Virus record (IMG/VR): IMGVR_UViG_3300050034_000098
Location: 1 to 64,000 of that record
Source: a virus
Strand: one strand, 5' to 3'
Length of the DNA stretch: 64,000 nucleotides
In this document: in pieces, positions 48,185 to 57,800 of the stretch
How positions within the stretch are numbered: the first letter of the stretch is position 1
Layout: each line of letters starts with the position of its first letter
The notes under the pieces: model-generated
The model's database searches: none
What the model was told of the DNA's origin: nothing
Seen by the model: only the letters and a program-made list of their open reading frames with translations
Program-made: the position numbers and the translations under genes

Positions 48185-48817
48185 TTGAGAGATGTATTAG
48201 ATAATGAAATTAATCCAGGAGATTTTGTTATTGGAATGATTGTGTCAAGAGATAGTGATGGTATTAGATTTGGTATTGCTAATGAGAAAACTATTACTTG
48301 GGGAAGTTTTGGTATCAACGATACCATATTTTTAACAACGTCAACTGTAAGAAATATTTATAAGCTATCGAATCTAAGTCTAAAGGAATTGTCTATAAAG
48401 AATAAATTAGCAAACAAGATAGAAGAAGTTAGACAAAATGAAGAAAGATTAAAAGCCGAAAAGAAAGCATTGAAAAGAATACCATCAAAAGATTTAATTA
48501 TTGGAAAGTCTTATCAGGGCGAAGGAAAGTGGAGTAGTGAATATATTTACCTAGGATATGGAAGCGTAACAGAAATTGATTCTAGAGGAGACGATGAGGA
48601 TTTTGCAGAAGGTTTTATTTATTTGAATAAATTTACTCCTGATGAAAATGGAAAGGTAAATTGGCTACCATCTTATAATGTATTACAATCTAGAAAGAAA
48701 TTGACAAAACAAATTGATGATTTAGTTCCTAATTTTATATTTTATAAAGATTTTGTTATTTCACAAAATAATAAATACCCCCATAAATTAGTCTTTAAAT
48801 TAGAATGGAGAGTATAA
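48185..48817 (+). CDS. Hypothetical protein
   Basis: A protein of 210 aa, TTG start 8 nt after GGAGTG. N-terminal beta region (PGDFVIGMIVSRDSDGIRFG), a Lys/Glu-rich coiled-coil middle (about 75-100), then a second beta region (KSYQGEGKWSSEYIYLGYGS). Function unknown. Confidence 0.6.
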   Translation: MRDVLDNEINPGDFVIGMIVSRDSDGIRFGIANEKTITWGSFGINDTIFLTTSTVRNIYKLSNLSLKELSIKNKLANKIEEVRQNEERLKAEKKALKRIPSKDLIIGKSYQGEGKWSSEYIYLGYGSVTEIDSRGDDEDFAEGFIYLNKFTPDENGKVNWLPSYNVLQSRKKLTKQIDDLVPNFIFYKDFVISQNNKYPHKLVFKLEWRV

Positions 48818-48818
48818 T

Positions 48819-49598
48819 ATGCCAATACCAAAGAAAAAACGTATTAAAAAGAAAGAAGATGAAAGAAATTCATTTACTAAAAATAGAATAATTGTCCACG
48901 AAGACTATTTAGAAGTAATAACCTATACGCATCAAAGCAAAGAAAATGGAACATTTTTGGTAGACTTAGACATGCTCGAGTTTATAAAAACCCACAAATG
49001 CAGAAAAGCATCCGCTGGTTATATACTATTCGGCAATAGTAATGCCTTATTGCATAGGTTCATAACAAAAGCAAAGAAAGGAGAAAAGGTAGATCATATA
49101 AATAGAAATAGATCAGACAATAGAAAATCTAATTTAAGAATATGTACTGATTTAGAAAATTCTAGAAATAGAGATAAGGATAAAAAAGACAGAAGTTCTA
49201 GTTATAAAGGAACATTTTATGTAAAGAAAAATGAAGGATGGGGTTGTGGAGTCTGGGTTCTTGGTAAATGGATAGGATTTGGAGCATATTCAACGGAACT
49301 AGAGGCGGCATATATCTATAATATTAATGTAGGTAAATATTTTGGAGAATTTTCAGTATACAATAAGATTCCACAAGAAGATATCAATAGATTAAAGAAA
49401 ATGAAAATAGAAACATTACAAGAAAAAAGAAGATCATATTCAAAATATCCTAATGTTACATATAATGTTTGTAAAAAATGTTGGGTATGGAGAAAAATGA
49501 TAAAAGGTAAACTTTATAATAAACAATATTTTAAAACAGCAGAAAGTGCTTATAAGGCTTTTCTTAAATTTGAGGAGGAACTAAAAATATGCCAATGA
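48819..49598 (+). CDS. HNH homing endonuclease with AP2 domains
   Basis: A protein of 259 aa. The HNH core is VDHINRNRSDNRKSNLRICT (about residues 88-108). An AP2 unit follows (GVWVLGKWIGFGAYSTELEA), and a weaker AP2-like repeat is at the end (CWVWRKMIKGKLYNKQYF). Same design as the gene at 17823, in a replication-gene neighbourhood between helicase-linked genes and the exonuclease. Probably a mobile free-standing endonuclease. Confidence 0.9.
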   Translation: MPIPKKKRIKKKEDERNSFTKNRIIVHEDYLEVITYTHQSKENGTFLVDLDMLEFIKTHKCRKASAGYILFGNSNALLHRFITKAKKGEKVDHINRNRSDNRKSNLRICTDLENSRNRDKDKKDRSSSYKGTFYVKKNEGWGCGVWVLGKWIGFGAYSTELEAAYIYNINVGKYFGEFSVYNKIPQEDINRLKKMKIETLQEKRRSYSKYPNVTYNVCKKCWVWRKMIKGKLYNKQYFKTAESAYKAFLKFEEELKICQ

Positions 49599-50464
49599 CC
49601 AAGTTTATTTGTAGCGATGGTAAGGAATGTTTAATTAGTGACTGCTTGAATGGATGTAGACTGGAAGAGAGATGTATGTACCTCCCAGGATTGATTGCGG
49701 CAGGCAGACAACATTTTAGTAATGGAAAATTTAGTGTAACCACATTAATTAAACCAACTAGACAAGTTTATTTAGAAACAAAATATGATTTTGCTATTAA
49801 TCCCTTGAACACGGTTGCAAGTATGATTGGTACAAACTCCCATCTTATGATAGAAAAGAATTGTCCAGTAGGATATTTGGCAGAAGCAAGATTTGATAGT
49901 GAGATTGCTAGTGGTAGCCCTGATTCGGTAGATTTAAAAAATGGAATATTATGGGATAGTAAATTCTACGGCGCCTATAAAATTTCCCAAGTATTAGGCT
50001 ATCGTCCCAAATGGAAAAAAACTGGAGTTTACCAACGAGGAATAAATAAAGGGAAAGATAAATGGGTTCAGGAGTTTACACCAGGTGGAGTCCGTGATAT
50101 TATGGACATTGCAAAACAGTTGTCTTATTATAAAGTTCTATTAGAAGAACATAATATTAAAATTAATAAAATTAACGCATCGGTGTTTATCAGAAGTGGC
50201 TTAGACAAAACAGCTAAAAGCTATGGGCTTACTAAAGTAAACTACACGATCCCTGTATTCCCAATCCACACATCATTAATTAAAAAGTATTTTCAAATGA
50301 AATATGATAGACTAACGAAAGCATTAGAAACTGACACAATGCCAAAAGTTTGTAGTAAAAAAGATCGTTGGGATAATTCTAAAAGTTACCCAGATCGAAA
50401 ATGCAGAGATTATTGCAATATTAACAGGTTTTGCCCGTATTGGCTTGACAAATATAGTAAATAA
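49589..50464 (+). CDS. Cas4/RecB-like PD-(D/E)XK exonuclease with Cys cluster
   Basis: A protein of 291 aa. The nuclease core shows NSHLMIE (His85), SGSPDSVDL (Asp112) and LWDSKFYGAYK (Asp123, Lys125). Four Cys near the N-terminus (14, 19, 23, 29) and three at the C-terminus (CRDYCNINRFCPYW) suggest an iron-sulfur cluster as in Cas4/AddB-type nucleases. Expected to resect DNA ends, with the ERF protein and SSB as recombination partners. ATG inside the end of the HNH gene behind GAGGAGGAAC. Confidence 0.82.
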   Translation: MPMTKFICSDGKECLISDCLNGCRLEERCMYLPGLIAAGRQHFSNGKFSVTTLIKPTRQVYLETKYDFAINPLNTVASMIGTNSHLMIEKNCPVGYLAEARFDSEIASGSPDSVDLKNGILWDSKFYGAYKISQVLGYRPKWKKTGVYQRGINKGKDKWVQEFTPGGVRDIMDIAKQLSYYKVLLEEHNIKINKINASVFIRSGLDKTAKSYGLTKVNYTIPVFPIHTSLIKKYFQMKYDRLTKALETDTMPKVCSKKDRWDNSKSYPDRKCRDYCNINRFCPYWLDKYSK

Positions 50465-50473
50465 TGTTATTAT
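50445..50473 (+). promoter_or_regulatory. Sigma-A type promoter
   Basis: TTGACA (50445-50450), 17-bp spacer, TATTAT (50468-50473); it lies at the end of the exonuclease gene, 19 nt before the next start. Confidence 0.72.
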
Positions 50474-50492
50474 ATAAAAGGAGTGAAGAGTA

Positions 50493-50675
50493 ATGCAAGA
50501 AACTAAAGGTACAATAATTTTTGATGAATATGCTTTTGAACCAGAGAAAGTAATTAGTACACCATTCTTTTCTGATGAAGATTGTAGAGGACTAACAGTT
50601 ACAGAAAAACATAATTTATATAGAGAACACGTATTAAGGGTAACTGGAGGAAGACATAAACATAAAAAGAGGTGA
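50493..50675 (+). CDS. Small hypothetical protein
   Basis: A protein of 60 aa, acidic then basic (GGRHKHKKR end). ATG after AAAGGAGTGAAGAGTA. Function unknown. Confidence 0.55.
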   Translation: MQETKGTIIFDEYAFEPEKVISTPFFSDEDCRGLTVTEKHNLYREHVLRVTGGRHKHKKR

Positions 50676-50682
50676 AAAATAA

Positions 50683-50889
50683 GTGAATCGTAATTTTTTA
50701 AAAAGAATATGTAATAAAAATAAAGAACAGTTCCAAATGAAATATAGTCCAGTTCGTTCTACAATTATTAATGGATTATTAGAGATTGATTTACAGAACG
50801 GTAGCATTACTGTAAGTGGAAAAGATATTTTAGAAATACTACAAGAATATGAAAATGATTGCGTTAAATTAACTATTGAAAAAATATAA
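50683..50889 (+). CDS. Small hypothetical protein
   Basis: A protein of 68 aa, GTG start 7 nt after AGAGGTGA. Basic N-terminus, amphipathic beta/helix. No family recognised. Confidence 0.55.
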   Translation: MNRNFLKRICNKNKEQFQMKYSPVRSTIINGLLEIDLQNGSITVSGKDILEILQEYENDCVKLTIEKI

Positions 50890-50910
50890 TATAAGGAGCG
50901 AAACGACAAA

Positions 50911-51342
50911 ATGAGAATTAAAATTGTAAAATGTAGTGGAGACTATTGGTATAAAGACGAAATTGGAAAGGAATATGATGTTATTAGGCAAGTAGAATTT
51001 GAAGATTTTGAAAAATATAAATATAAATTAACAGAAGATGTTGATCAAATTGGCGATTATGTAGTTGAGCAAGATCCAGAAGAAGGAACAATGTTAACTG
51101 TTGACCAATATGATGTTGAAGAGGCTATCTCAATAAAACCAACAAATAATATTATAGATCATCCAAACTATTATAATAAAGGTAAAATTGAAGTAATTGA
51201 TTTTATTGAAGATCAAGAATTAGGATTTAATTTAGGAAATGCAGTAAAATATATTAGCAGAGCAGGTAAAAAGAATGTAGAAACCTATATTCAAGATTTA
51301 AAGAAAGCGATTTGGTATTTAGAAAGAGAGGCTAATAAATGA
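50911..51342 (+). CDS. DUF3310 protein (SaV-like)
   Basis: A protein of 143 aa. Residues 83-140 hold the DUF3310 signature: HPNYYNKGKIEVIDFI, LGNAVKYISRAGKKN and QDLKKAIWYLERE. This domain is found in many phages, sometimes annotated as nucleotide-kinase-like, without proven activity known to me. The N-terminal 60 residues form a separate small barrel shared with the 45092 protein. Confidence 0.85.
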   Translation: MRIKIVKCSGDYWYKDEIGKEYDVIRQVEFEDFEKYKYKLTEDVDQIGDYVVEQDPEEGTMLTVDQYDVEEAISIKPTNNIIDHPNYYNKGKIEVIDFIEDQELGFNLGNAVKYISRAGKKNVETYIQDLKKAIWYLEREANK

Positions 51343-51701
51343 GTGACAGTTGGGGAGCTGTAAAATTTAATGATGGTTTAATTAAATATTATTTATATCA
51401 TGGTAGTTCCGATACGTGTTATACTAGTTTATATGATAAAGTATCTGACGTTGCAGTTGATTATACAGAATGTAATTGTGGTAAATCTGAGCCTGTTGAA
51501 ATTTATTCAGATTACGGTGGTGGATTTTATTGGAAAGGTAAGGCTTGTAGGGATTGTGATTCTATTACAAAAGGCTCAGATTTTGACGATGGTGATTATT
51601 GGGGTAATAATCCAATTGAAGTTCCTGAAATTACTGATGGTAAACCAAAATGGATTGATAGAGAAAAAATTAATAATGAATGGTGGGGTATTTTTAAATG
51701 A
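51339..51701 (+). CDS. Cys-containing hypothetical protein
   Basis: A protein of 120 aa with CNCG (about 45-48) and CRDC (about 70-73) as a possible zinc site, rich in Tyr, Trp and Asp/Gly. ATGA overlap with the DUF3310 gene. Confidence 0.58.
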   Translation: MSDSWGAVKFNDGLIKYYLYHGSSDTCYTSLYDKVSDVAVDYTECNCGKSEPVEIYSDYGGGFYWKGKACRDCDSITKGSDFDDGDYWGNNPIEVPEITDGKPKWIDREKINNEWWGIFK

Positions 51702-52126
51702 AGAAAAAGATTAATATGATGAGTGAAATTGCAGAAAAATATGGGTTAGAATTAGACAAGACCTTCAATCTTTTTAATAGTGAAATTACTGAATTAAACG
51801 ATTATAAAAATAAAGAATATAAGTTTACAGAAAAAGGGTTAAGAGATCAATATGGAGGAGGTGGCTATGGAGAAACTTTGACTTGTATTTTAAGAGGAGA
51901 GTATTTTGTAGAAAAAGTTCCTGAATTTGCCGAACCAGTTGAATGTGGATTTAATGAACACTATTTATATATTTTAGTTAGTGGGAAAGTTGCTAAAGGG
52001 TATTATACTGGAGATACTGGAGATCGTGCTATGTGGATGATTGGAAATATGTTTGATATTGATGCGATAATTCCCGAACAGCAGATTAAAAAAATGGTTG
52101 AAAAGTTAAAAGGAGGTATTTTATAA
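51698..52126 (+). CDS. Hypothetical protein
   Basis: A protein of 142 aa. The opening (EIAEKYGLELDKTFNLFN) and the middle LRDQYGGGGYGETLTCILRG are like a recurrent phage protein of unknown role. ATG overlaps the previous stop. Confidence 0.6.
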   Translation: MKKKINMMSEIAEKYGLELDKTFNLFNSEITELNDYKNKEYKFTEKGLRDQYGGGGYGETLTCILRGEYFVEKVPEFAEPVECGFNEHYLYILVSGKVAKGYYTGDTGDRAMWMIGNMFDIDAIIPEQQIKKMVEKLKGGIL

Positions 52127-52590
52127 TCCGACAAATTAGAAAGTATGAAAAGGAAAATATTAAATGGGATTCTGTAATGGAATATGACTTATATAAATAT
52201 TTATGTAGTCTACCAAATGTTGTTTCTGTAGAAAAACAAGTGAAAGTACAATTAATTCCATCATTTAGTAAATATGGATTAAAATATCAAGGTATTACTC
52301 ATATTCCAGATTTTCTTGTACATTTTAAAATAGGTAAAATTTATGTAGATGCGAAAGGATTTTTAACACCAACGTGTTTATTAAAAAGAAAATTATTTAA
52401 TTATTTATTCCATGAAGATATTTTAGTTTGGATTATTGGTTTAAAAAGAGTCAATGGACATTATACCGAATGGTGTGATTACTTTGAGAATGAAAAGAAT
52501 AAAAAGTTAAGAAAGAAGGAAAAACTTATTGAGTCTACTAAAACAAAAGAGAGTACGATTACAAGGAGCAAAGCTAAAAGAATTAAATGA
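52126..52590 (+). CDS. DUF1064-type protein with ATC start
   Basis: A protein of 154 aa if started at the ATC at 52126, which overlaps the previous stop as TAATC and lies 8 nt after AAAGGAGGT. Starting at the first ATG (52177, no ribosome site) would cut through the family's opening, here KYEKENIKWDSVMEYDLYKYL. The core continues with HIPDFLVHFKIGKIYVDAKG, whose PDF...D-x-K resembles a restriction-like nuclease site, as suggested for this family. Basic Lys-rich end. Possible resolvase or nuclease. Confidence 0.72.
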   Translation: MRQIRKYEKENIKWDSVMEYDLYKYLCSLPNVVSVEKQVKVQLIPSFSKYGLKYQGITHIPDFLVHFKIGKIYVDAKGFLTPTCLLKRKLFNYLFHEDILVWIIGLKRVNGHYTEWCDYFENEKNKKLRKKEKLIESTKTKESTITRSKAKRIK

Positions 52591-52819
52591 AATCATTCAT
52601 AGTCGGGATAATTACACCTGCGTTGTAAAGGGCTGTGGTAATTATGTGCCTATTACAGAAAAATGGCATCATGAGCCCTGTGGACCATATAAAGAAGATG
52701 TTATTGAAAAGGGTTGCCTATTATGCTATTATCATCACCAACAAAGAGAAGGAAACGATAGTGCTAATATAAAGGAACAATGTATTGAATATCTAAATAC
52801 TATATATAATAAGGAGTGA
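52529..52819 (+). CDS. Small HNH-type endonuclease
   Basis: A protein of 96 aa, TTG start 8 nt after GAAGGA, overlapping the DUF1064 gene by 62 nt. HSRDNYTCVVKGCG, KWHHEPCGPY and CLLCYYHHQQRE give the His-His and Cys pairs of a zinc-supported HNH site. Short, with no AP2 domain, so more likely a phage recombination or packaging nuclease than a homing enzyme. Confidence 0.7.
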   Translation: MSLLKQKRVRLQGAKLKELNEIIHSRDNYTCVVKGCGNYVPITEKWHHEPCGPYKEDVIEKGCLLCYYHHQQREGNDSANIKEQCIEYLNTIYNKE

Positions 52820-52825
52820 ATTATA

Positions 52826-53023
52826 ATGAAAGTAGAATTAGAAAGTGAATATGAAATTGGAGATAAGGTTTATATCTTTGACCAAGACAAAACGTTTTAT
52901 TCTATAGTTAAGGTTAAGTTTGATTTAGGAATTAATAATTTCTTTTATTTATTAGAAGATACAAAAGACGAAAGATATTGGTATGTACAACAACAAGTTC
53001 ATAAAGTTCTTGACAAAGAATAG
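52826..53023 (+). CDS. Small barrel-type protein
   Basis: A protein of 65 aa, beta-rich (YEIGDKVYIFDQDKTFYSIV), KOW/SH3-like as in the 43129 repeats. AAGGAGTGAATTATA precedes the ATG. Its last codons contain the next promoter. Confidence 0.55.
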   Translation: MKVELESEYEIGDKVYIFDQDKTFYSIVKVKFDLGINNFFYLLEDTKDERYWYVQQQVHKVLDKE

Positions 53024-53038
53024 GATTGATGATATAAT
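53010..53038 (+). promoter_or_regulatory. Consensus sigma-A promoter
   Basis: TTGACA (53010-53015), 17-bp spacer, TATAAT (53033-53038). Perfect consensus 21 nt before the 53060 gene. Leads the unit with SSB and the nucleotide enzymes. Confidence 0.9.
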
Positions 53039-53059
53039 TATTTTAAAGGAGATGAGGAA

Positions 53060-53263
53060 TTGAGTAAATTAAGAGCAAAGTTCACTATTGAAGTAGATGA
53101 TACGCAAGAGATTGAAGAAGAATATAAACAACAATTTATTGAAACCTACAATAATCGAATGAATCAATTAAATGATGATATTATTGAGTTAATGGTAAAT
53201 GAAGCTGGAGTAACCAAAGAAGCTATTAAAGTAAATATTCAAAAATATGAAATCGTAGATTAA
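53060..53263 (+). CDS. Small acidic helical protein
   Basis: A protein of 67 aa, TTG start after AAAGGAGATGAGGAA. Opens with a beta strand (LRAKFTIEVDDTQEI) then an acidic helix. First gene behind a perfect promoter. Function unknown. Confidence 0.57.
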   Translation: MSKLRAKFTIEVDDTQEIEEEYKQQFIETYNNRMNQLNDDIIELMVNEAGVTKEAIKVNIQKYEIVD

Positions 53264-53276
53264 GGAAGTGAACTAA

Positions 53277-53552
53277 ATGAAATTTTATCAGTTTAATAAT
53301 TCTAAAGAAAATGCAATCGTATTTGCAGAAAATGAAGGTGATGCTAAAAGAATTTATTATAAACACTTCGATAAACTAGATGAAGATAAGCTAAAGAACC
53401 CAGAAGTAATTGATATCGATAAAATGTATAGATTAATTATGCCAGACTATAGAGATTTTGATGATTTTTTACTGGTTCTTGTGTTATTTTATTCAGGGGA
53501 ATACGAAATAGTAAATAAAAAAGGAGATGAATCTAGTTGGCTGATTTACTAG
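53277..53552 (+). CDS. Hypothetical protein
   Basis: A protein of 91 aa opening KFYQFNNSKENAIVFAENEGD, a small phage family pattern. ATG after AAGGAAGTGAACTAA. Function unknown. Confidence 0.57.
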   Translation: MKFYQFNNSKENAIVFAENEGDAKRIYYKHFDKLDEDKLKNPEVIDIDKMYRLIMPDYRDFDDFLLVLVLFYSGEYEIVNKKGDESSWLIY

Positions 53553-53911
53553 ATAAAGATTTTAGTTATGATTTTGTTGTAAAAAATACAAAGAAAAGTA
53601 TTGAAAGAATTGACCAAGAGCAACAAGAAAATAATAGAAAATATCAAGAATTAATTAAATCTCTTTATAGCAAATATAAAGATGCAATTAATCGCTATTC
53701 AAAAGCAGTAAAAGAAGCAAGTGATAGAGGGCAAACTCAATATCATTATGAACAAAATTCAGGCAGAGATAAAACTAGAGAATATTATGATGTGTTGACT
53801 AGTTATTTCTCTGGTATGGGATTCAATATTGAAGCTTATGGACATTTAGATGAATGTTCCCATACTATGCAGATAGAAGACGTCTTAATTAGTTGGTGTT
53901 TAGATGAATGA
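53537..53911 (+). CDS. Hypothetical protein
   Basis: A protein of 124 aa, TTG start behind AAAAAGGAGATGAATCTAG. Helical first half (ERIDQEQQENNRKYQELI), possible coiled coil, then a mixed end. Couples to the next gene. Confidence 0.57.
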   Translation: MADLLDKDFSYDFVVKNTKKSIERIDQEQQENNRKYQELIKSLYSKYKDAINRYSKAVKEASDRGQTQYHYEQNSGRDKTREYYDVLTSYFSGMGFNIEAYGHLDECSHTMQIEDVLISWCLDE

Positions 53912-54317
53912 TTTAGTAGATCAATATAAAAGCCTTTTAGAAGAATATAGGATTGTGAAAGAAGGTGATATTGGTCTTTGTTATAATATTAGACAAAAAG
54001 CAACCACTCTGCGGAGTAATTATGGAGAATTAATGTGTTCCTACGAAAAAGAAATGATTGATGCAAAAAATACAGCAAGTGGAATTAAGGCACAAAAAAG
54101 TATTAATCACTCTCCAACAAAAGTAACAGAAGGAAATAGACATGCAGAAGCGAATATCGAATATCAAGATGCATTAAAATTATATAGCCTAAAATTAAAA
54201 CAATTCAAATACACAGAAGTTCAATATAATATTTTAAAAGATATTGCCTATCATATGAATAGCCAATGGGAAATTATGAATAAACAGACAACATTTTATA
54301 AAAGGGAGAATAAATAA
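53904..54317 (+). CDS. Hypothetical helical protein
   Basis: A protein of 137 aa, helical throughout with a Ser/Asn linker near residue 75 (KSINHSPTKVTEGN). Looks like a helical bundle. No family recognised. Confidence 0.57.
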   Translation: MNDLVDQYKSLLEEYRIVKEGDIGLCYNIRQKATTLRSNYGELMCSYEKEMIDAKNTASGIKAQKSINHSPTKVTEGNRHAEANIEYQDALKLYSLKLKQFKYTEVQYNILKDIAYHMNSQWEIMNKQTTFYKRENK

Positions 54318-54323
54318 ATAAAT

Positions 54324-54593
54324 ATGGATGATAAATTGAGAATGCAAATTATTAAATTAGCCTCTTATGGCTATGGATTATTCTCTAGTTTAGATGGTGT
54401 TGAGGGTAATAAGAATATTGACAAAGAAGAATTTAATCGATATTTTGCAGAGATTACTGATATTGTTGAAAATTTTACTGTTGAGAATTTAAAAGATAGC
54501 AATAATAGTGAAGAAATGGTTAAGAATTTAGGTGGATTATATTTAGCGTTTGTGATTACTAGAAATATTATTAAAAAAGGAGAAATGAATTAA
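54324..54593 (+). CDS. Hypothetical protein
   Basis: A protein of 89 aa, helical, acidic middle. Its stop overlaps the SSB start as TAATG, so it is probably co-expressed with SSB. Confidence 0.57.
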   Translation: MDDKLRMQIIKLASYGYGLFSSLDGVEGNKNIDKEEFNRYFAEITDIVENFTVENLKDSNNSEEMVKNLGGLYLAFVITRNIIKKGEMN

Positions 54594-54859
54594 TGAATGA
54601 AGTAAAATTACAAGGTGAGTTAACTTTTATCAAAGAAGTAAAAGAGGGCGTAGTTAGATTTACAGTTAAGGCTGATAAGACAAAAGGATTTGCATTTGTA
54701 CCGTTGGTTGCATTTAGCGATGTAGCAACTACTGTAAATGGATTTAGTAAAGGTGATAATGTAAAAGTCTTGGCAGAAATTAGTACAGGATCTTATGAAA
54801 AAGAAGGTAAGAAGATTTACACTACAGATATTATTGCATTAAAAGTAGCAAAAGCGTAA
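54593..54859 (+). CDS. ssb: Single-stranded DNA-binding protein
   Basis: A protein of 88 aa with one OB fold: NEVKLQGELTFIKEVKEGVV, FTVKADKTKGFAFVPLVAF, GDNVKVLAEISTGSYEKEGK and KIYTTDIIALKV follow the strand order of bacterial SSB. It lacks the acidic C-terminal tail that recruits partner proteins. It coats single strands during replication and recombination and sits beside the dNTP genes. Confidence 0.85.
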   Translation: MNEVKLQGELTFIKEVKEGVVRFTVKADKTKGFAFVPLVAFSDVATTVNGFSKGDNVKVLAEISTGSYEKEGKKIYTTDIIALKVAKA

Positions 54860-54889
54860 TTATATAAGCATAGCGAAGGAGATTAAAAT

Positions 54890-57800
54890 TTGAATAATAA
54901 AAAATGGTATGATAACGAAATTAGCCAAGGAATTATGAAAAAGAAATACTTTCATGATGGAGAAACGTGTTTTAATGATATTGCAACTAGAATTAGTAAT
55001 ATTTATTCCGATGATATTAAAAAAGAAGTGTATAATGCACTTAATAAATGCGACATTTTACCAGCAGGAAGAACAATTGCAGGAGCAGGATTAAAAGGAA
55101 AGAAAAATGTGTCACTTTCCAACTGCTATATCTGTGAAAGCCCTCAAGATAATTTAGAGTCTATTAGTAAAGTAGACTTAGATATGTCCATCATCGGAAG
55201 TAGAGGGGGTGGAATTGGTTGTTCTTTAGATAATATTAGACCAAAAGGAACTATTATTAATAATTCGGCTAAGTATTCTGATGGCGTAGAATTTGTATTA
55301 AGTAAATACAATAGTACTGGAGAATCAATCGGTCAGAATAACCGACATATGGCAATGATGATGGCATTAAGTTGCACTCATCCAGATATTTATGAAATTC
55401 TTAATATTTTTATTAAAAACGAAAAGCTATCAGCAATGAATATTTCTATTAAATTTACTGACAATTTTATGCAATCAGTTATCGATAACAAAGAAGTTGA
55501 GTTATATTTTAAGGTAGAATCAACGGGTGAAGAAATTAGAAAAACTATTAATGCAAAAGAGTTCTTTAATAAGTTTTGTGAGGTAAATAAAGACTTTGGT
55601 CAACCTGGGTTAATTTTTATTGATAGGGTTCAACGAAATAATCTTTTAAGTGGTTACTCCGAATACCAAATTGAAGTATCAAATCCGTGTGCAGAATTTT
55701 TTGGTAATTCGGGTAATAGTTGTTTAACTGGAGATACCATTATTAGAACAATTGATGGTGTTCGTCAGCTAAAAGAACTTGTAGGAACATCAGGAATGGT
55801 ATACTCAACAAATGATAAATATGAAAAATATGATAATGTTATCAGTAAGGGAACAAAAGAAGTCTATGCAGTAAAACTCCATAATGGGTTAACAGTAAAA
55901 GCAACAAAAGATCATAAGTTTTTAACAACATTAGGGTGGAAAGAGTGTAAAAATTTAGTTGTTGGAAAAGATAGTATAGTTGTAAATAAAGTATATAATG
56001 TTTTTGCAGTTAATGATTATGACGAAAGATATGAGATGTTTGGGTGGATGCATGGAGACGGTTGGTATGGAACTACTACTGTTGGTATTTCTTTTAATTA
56101 TGGGGATGGAGATAAGGATGTTAAAGAACGATTGTTACCATTGTTCAAAGAAGAATTTAAATGTAGTACTAATTCACCTCTAAAGGATGATGATGCATCA
56201 TACCAGTTACAGTGTGCAACCCAATATGCCATGCAACACTGTAAAGATATTGGATTTGTTCAACAACGTGCATGTAACAAAGAATTACCAACATCATTTT
56301 ATGGTTGGACATTAAAACAGCAAATATCCTTTATTCGTGGACTAATGACAGCCGATGGATTTATTACAGGGACAACAAATGCACAGGTAGCATTTTGTTC
56401 GACAAGTAGTAAACTGATTCACCAAATTCAGAATTTCTTTTATGCAATTGGACTACAGTCAAGATTAATGGCAACTGTTTTTAGAGAAGAATTAAATCGT
56501 AAACCACAGTATAAATTAATATTGGCAGGCAAGAGTGCTAAAAATTATCACAGAATTTTTGGGTTTTCTGGTAGTAAAAAAGAAGATAAGTTTAAACCCG
56601 GTATTGTAGATACTAGAAAAGATAGTTTTATTATAGATAGTATAGAAGTTTGTGGAAATGAAGAAGTATTTGATATTTTAAATGTCAATGATACTAATGC
56701 ATTTTATGCTAATGGTATGGCAGTTCATAATTGTAATTTACAAAGTATTAATTTATATAATTTAGTTAAAAATAAGTTCACAAAAGATGCAAAAATTGAT
56801 TACGATTTATTAGTAAAAAATGTTAAGTTATCAATTGATATGTTAAATCAAACATTAGATTATGGATATGATATGCAACCACTTGATATGAATAGAAAAT
56901 GTATTGATGACTGGAGAAGTATTGGACTTGGAGTATTTGGTCTAGCAGATATGTTTGTAGCCCTTGGAGTTGGATATGGCTCAAAAGAATCAGTAGATCT
57001 TGTTGCAGACCTATTTGAAAGAATTAATTATACAGCACTAGAAGAATCATGTAACCTTGCAAGAATTAATAAACCATTTGGAAAATATGATTGGAATAAA
57101 ACAAAAGAATCAGGCATGATTAAAGAATTAGAGTTTACAAATGAAACATTATATAATAAGATTATGAAAGATGGTCTTAGAAACGGAACACTAATTTCTG
57201 TAGCCCCGACGGGAACCCTTAGTTTATTTGCAGGTGGTCTTGCAGGAGGCGTAGAACCTCTCTTTAAGGTCAGTTATGAAAGAACGACACACTCAACAGA
57301 AGATAAAGGAATTAAATTTAGAGTATTTGCCAAGTCAGTAAAGGAATTACTAGAATATAATAACCTACCATTGACAACTTCCGATGAAGAAATTAAAAAA
57401 TTATTTCCATTTATTATAGAAAGCCAAGAATTAAACCCGACCGATAGAATTAGAGTTCAATCAATTATGCAACAATATGTAGATAATGCAATTAGTTCTA
57501 CTATCAATTTACCAAAAGGAACAACAACCGAAGAAATTTCTGATATTTATTTAGATTCATGGAAACAGGGATTAAAAGGAATTACAGTTTTTGTGGATGA
57601 ATGTAAACGTGCTAATATTTTGGGTGTAACTGATAAAAAAGATAATGAAATTGTATTTGATTCTATTGTACCTGAAAAACGAAGAAAAATTAAAAAAGTA
57701 AATGGTAATACCTATAAGAAAGAAACCTCATGCGTACCATCAATGTATGTAACAGTTAATAGAAATGATGCAGGAGATATTTTTGAAGTGTTTACGGCAA

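Noticed and set aside
49589-50464. CRISPR Cas4 as evidence of a phage CRISPR system
   Set aside because: No other cas gene or array. Cas4-like nucleases serve phage recombination on their own.
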